NCBI RefSeq assembly: GCF_005280255.1
Contig: NZ_CP040018.1
Location: 1,488,001-1,552,000 of the forward strand
Direction: 5' to 3'
Length of the DNA stretch: 64,000 bases
Source: Arthrobacter sp. 24S4-2
Lineage (GTDB): Bacteria; Actinomycetota; Actinomycetes; Actinomycetales; Micrococcaceae
Shown: piece by piece, positions 61,953-64,000 of the stretch
Position numbering within the stretch: position 1 is the first letter of the stretch
How the letters are laid out: each line of letters opens with the position of its first letter
Notes under the pieces: model-generated
What the model saw: only the letters and a program-made list of their open reading frames with translations
The model's database searches: none
Told to the model about the DNA's origin: nothing
Program-made: the position numbers and the translations under genes

Positions 61953-62450
61953 TCAGTGGCTTTCCAGCCAGGCCTGCGCCTGCTGGGACTGGATGTTCAG
62001 GGCCTTGCCCACCAGGGGCTCGGCAGCATCGGCAATCTTGCCGCCCAGGAACGGCACCGAGGACGTGACGTTGCCCTCGAGCTCAACCCGGGTGCTGCCG
62101 CCATCGGCGACGAGCCGCTGCACGGCGCTGACGTCCAGCGGCGCACCTGCAATCTTCAGGCTGATGCTGCTCTGGCGTGAGCCGTCGGCGGCGGGCGCTT
62201 CCCACGCCTCAAGCTGGGTAACGGTGAGGCTCTCGCCCACGAACTTGCGGGCGATCTCCGGCAAACGGGTGGTGGGCAGGGTGCGCACCGAAGTGGTGCT
62301 GAAAGCGCCGGCAACATCGCCGTCGACCTTGAACGATTCAAGGGTTCCGCCCACCAGTTCACTGGTGTGGCGCTGGAAATCTTCGTTGGCGAACACAGCC
62401 GCAACGCGATCGACGCTGTGCGGCAGGGTGGTGGAAGCACTCAGTGCCAT
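61953..62450 (-). CDS. DUF2505 family protein
   Basis: A 165-residue soluble protein. ATG 62450 (MALSASTTLPHSV) with GGAGG five bases ahead is chosen; the longer frame to 63011 overlaps the upstream gene. DUF2505 proteins have a START/SRPBCC-like lipid- or ligand-binding fold; features here are HSVDRVAAVFANEDFQRH at the start and VELEGNVTSSVPFLGGKIAD near the end. No catalytic residues or specific ligand can be named. Confidence 0.85.
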   Translation of the reverse strand: MALSASTTLPHSVDRVAAVFANEDFQRHTSELVGGTLESFKVDGDVAGAFSTTSVRTLPTTRLPEIARKFVGESLTVTQLEAWEAPAADGSRQSSISLKIAGAPLDVSAVQRLVADGGSTRVELEGNVTSSVPFLGGKIADAAEPLVGKALNIQSQQAQAWLESH

Positions 62451-62503
62451 TGTTCCTCCATTGGGTTGGGGGTAGGGGGCATTGGCATTTTGCCTCCCAC
62501 ATC

Positions 62504-64000
62504 CTACGTGCTGGGCCCCGCCGACTCCGATTCGGCCTCTTCCAGCTTTTGCGCGGCGGCCGTGATGTTGTGGGACATGGCGGGGAAAATGACCCTGTGG
62601 AACGGCAGCACGGCCAGCCAGTACAGCCGCCCGCTGAGTCCCTTGGGGAAGAAGATGGCACGCTGCCGGTACCGGCTCCCGTTGCCCTCCGGTTCCACCG
62701 ATAGTTCCAGCCACGCACGTCCCGGCGCGCGCATTTCGGCCCGCAGCCGGAGCAGTCGGCCACGGTCGATCCGTTCTGCACGCCACCAGTCCACCACCTC
62801 GCCCTCGGCCAGCAGGTGCGGGTGCCTGCGGCCGCGCAGCAGGCCGGCGCCGCCGGTCAATTTGTCCAGCCAGCCGCGCACCCGCCAGGCAAGGGGCAGC
62901 GAGTACCAGCCGTTGCGGCCGCCGATCCCCTCGATGATGGTCCACACATGCTTGGGGTCCGCCGGGCTGGAATAACTCCGCTCGTCCAGGAACACCCGGT
63001 GTCCTGCCCACTCCGGGTCGCTGGGCAGGGGATCGGCATCCGCTCCCGCGTTGGCCCAGGTTGTTTCCACCTGCGCGTCACGTTCCTTGCCCAACGCGAG
63101 GGAGACTGCCCGCCGGTACGGGGTCAGGCCGCCCTCAGGCACGGGGATATAGGCATCGATGTCATGTTCCCTCGACACGGCGTCATGCTGGAGCGACTCG
63201 ACGAGCGGCAACGACATGGACAGCGGGATGGGCGTGGTCAGGGCCACCCACATTCCGGCCAGTTTGGGGGCAGGGATGGGTAGTGCCAGCACCACGCGGT
63301 GGGGCAGGCCGGCCTCGGCGGCGTACTCCTTCATCATCCCTGCGTAGCTGAGCACCTGCCGGCAGCCGATGTCGAATGTGCGGTTGATGGGCCCTTCCAG
63401 GGACGCCGCGCCCACCAGGTAGTAGAGCACGTCCCGGACAGCGATCGCCTCGATCCGGTTCCGGACCCAGCTCGGGGCCGGCATCAGGGGAAGGGTTTCC
63501 GAGAGGTGCCGGATCATTTCGAACGACGCCGACCCCGAGCCGATCACGACGCCCGCCTGGAAGACGACCGCGTCCACCGGACCTGCGAGGAAGACCTTGC
63601 CGACGGCTTCGCGTGAGCGCATATGGGTGGAGAGCTCCGCGCCTTCGGGGTGCAGCCCGCCGAGGTAGACGATTCGCCCCACCCCGGCATCGGATGCAGC
63701 CTTGGCGGCGGTCTCGGCCATGGCCTTTTCCTTGGCCTCGAATCCGGCGCCGGCCGCCATCGAATGCACCAGGTAGAAAAGCACCTCGACGCCGTCCAGC
63801 GCTGATCGGAGCACGTCGCCGTCGTCCAGGCTGCCCTGGATCACCTCAACCTGCTCCAGCCAGGGCACACCGGCGATCTTGGCCGGCGTCCGCACAACAA
63901 CCTTTACCTTGTGCCCTGCCTCCAGGAGTCGCGGGACAAGCCGGCCGCCGATGTAGCCGGTGGCCCCGGTGACCAGCACGGTTTTCGGGGAGGCGGCCCT
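62504..64000 (-). CDS. NAD(P)H-binding SDR / DUF2867 fusion protein (N-terminus at window edge)
   Basis: At least 491 residues. The frame is open to the right edge; GTG 63979 begins exactly at the first beta strand (VLVTGATGYIGGRLV), so the true start may be GTG 63979 or beyond the window. An atypical SDR Rossmann domain (1-280, with VEVLFYLVHSM and IVYLGGLHPEG) is followed by a DUF2867 domain (310-480) rich in Trp and Arg. Proteins of this design are thought to be oxidoreductases of unknown substrate. Confidence 0.85.
   Translation of the reverse strand, partial: RAASPKTVLVTGATGYIGGRLVPRLLEAGHKVKVVVRTPAKIAGVPWLEQVEVIQGSLDDGDVLRSALDGVEVLFYLVHSMAAGAGFEAKEKAMAETAAKAASDAGVGRIVYLGGLHPEGAELSTHMRSREAVGKVFLAGPVDAVVFQAGVVIGSGSASFEMIRHLSETLPLMPAPSWVRNRIEAIAVRDVLYYLVGAASLEGPINRTFDIGCRQVLSYAGMMKEYAAEAGLPHRVVLALPIPAPKLAGMWVALTTPIPLSMSLPLVESLQHDAVSREHDIDAYIPVPEGGLTPYRRAVSLALGKERDAQVETTWANAGADADPLPSDPEWAGHRVFLDERSYSSPADPKHVWTIIEGIGGRNGWYSLPLAWRVRGWLDKLTGGAGLLRGRRHPHLLAEGEVVDWWRAERIDRGRLLRLRAEMRAPGRAWLELSVEPEGNGSRYRQRAIFFPKGLSGRLYWLAVLPFHRVIFPAMSHNITAAAQKLEEAESESAGPST

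Overview
The window is 64 kb of high-GC DNA from an actinobacterium, most likely Arthrobacter/Pseudarthrobacter or another Micrococcaceae member. This rests on GTG starts, an RpfB with DUF348 and G5 domains, a mannosyltransferase next to rsmI, a SCO4848-type protein, and the order tatD-rpfB-rsmA-ispE ... glmU-prs-rplY-pth, which resembles the Mycobacterium tuberculosis Rv1002c-Rv1019 neighbourhood. The species call is inference.

Bases 1-28000 are mostly conserved chromosomal backbone. They hold a truncated L,D-transpeptidase, a divergent RDD/SpoIIM pair, a DUF1461 membrane protein, an acyl-CoA synthetase, a protein O-mannosyltransferase, rsmI, gabD, a moxR-DUF58-tgpA operon, tatD, rpfB, rsmA, ispE, an ABC-F ATPase, a TetR regulator, tRNA-Gln, glmU, prs, rplY and pth. 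A compact 294-bp element with covarying hairpin ends lies between the ABC-F and TetR genes.

Bases 28000-56100 are an accessory region. Four very large ATPase/LuxR regulators in tandem precede two surface-polysaccharide gene sets: nucleotide-sugar dehydrogenase, epimerase and NodB deacetylase with S-layer-homology repeats; then two more NodB proteins and a processive family 2 glycosyltransferase. Interspersed are two paralogous lipoproteins, a GH18-like protein and a fifth LuxR ATPase. I propose these form one regulon. Several promoters share an RGTAG...CACT half-site arrangement ending in a CGYGCC-like box 18-19 bases before a TANNNT -10. The leaders of the two polysaccharide operons also share a stem-loop with the loop TTTGAGACC.

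Bases 56200-64000 hold sufS-sufU, a small HTH protein, two tiny convergent membrane proteins, a pyruvyl transferase plus glycosyltransferase pair, and three short or partial genes.

Six genes are broken by eight apparent one-base deletions, all in G or C runs and all in the same direction. In every case adding the base restores a full-length protein. This looks more like homopolymer undercalling in the assembly than gene decay, so these genes are listed as CDS with the break position stated.
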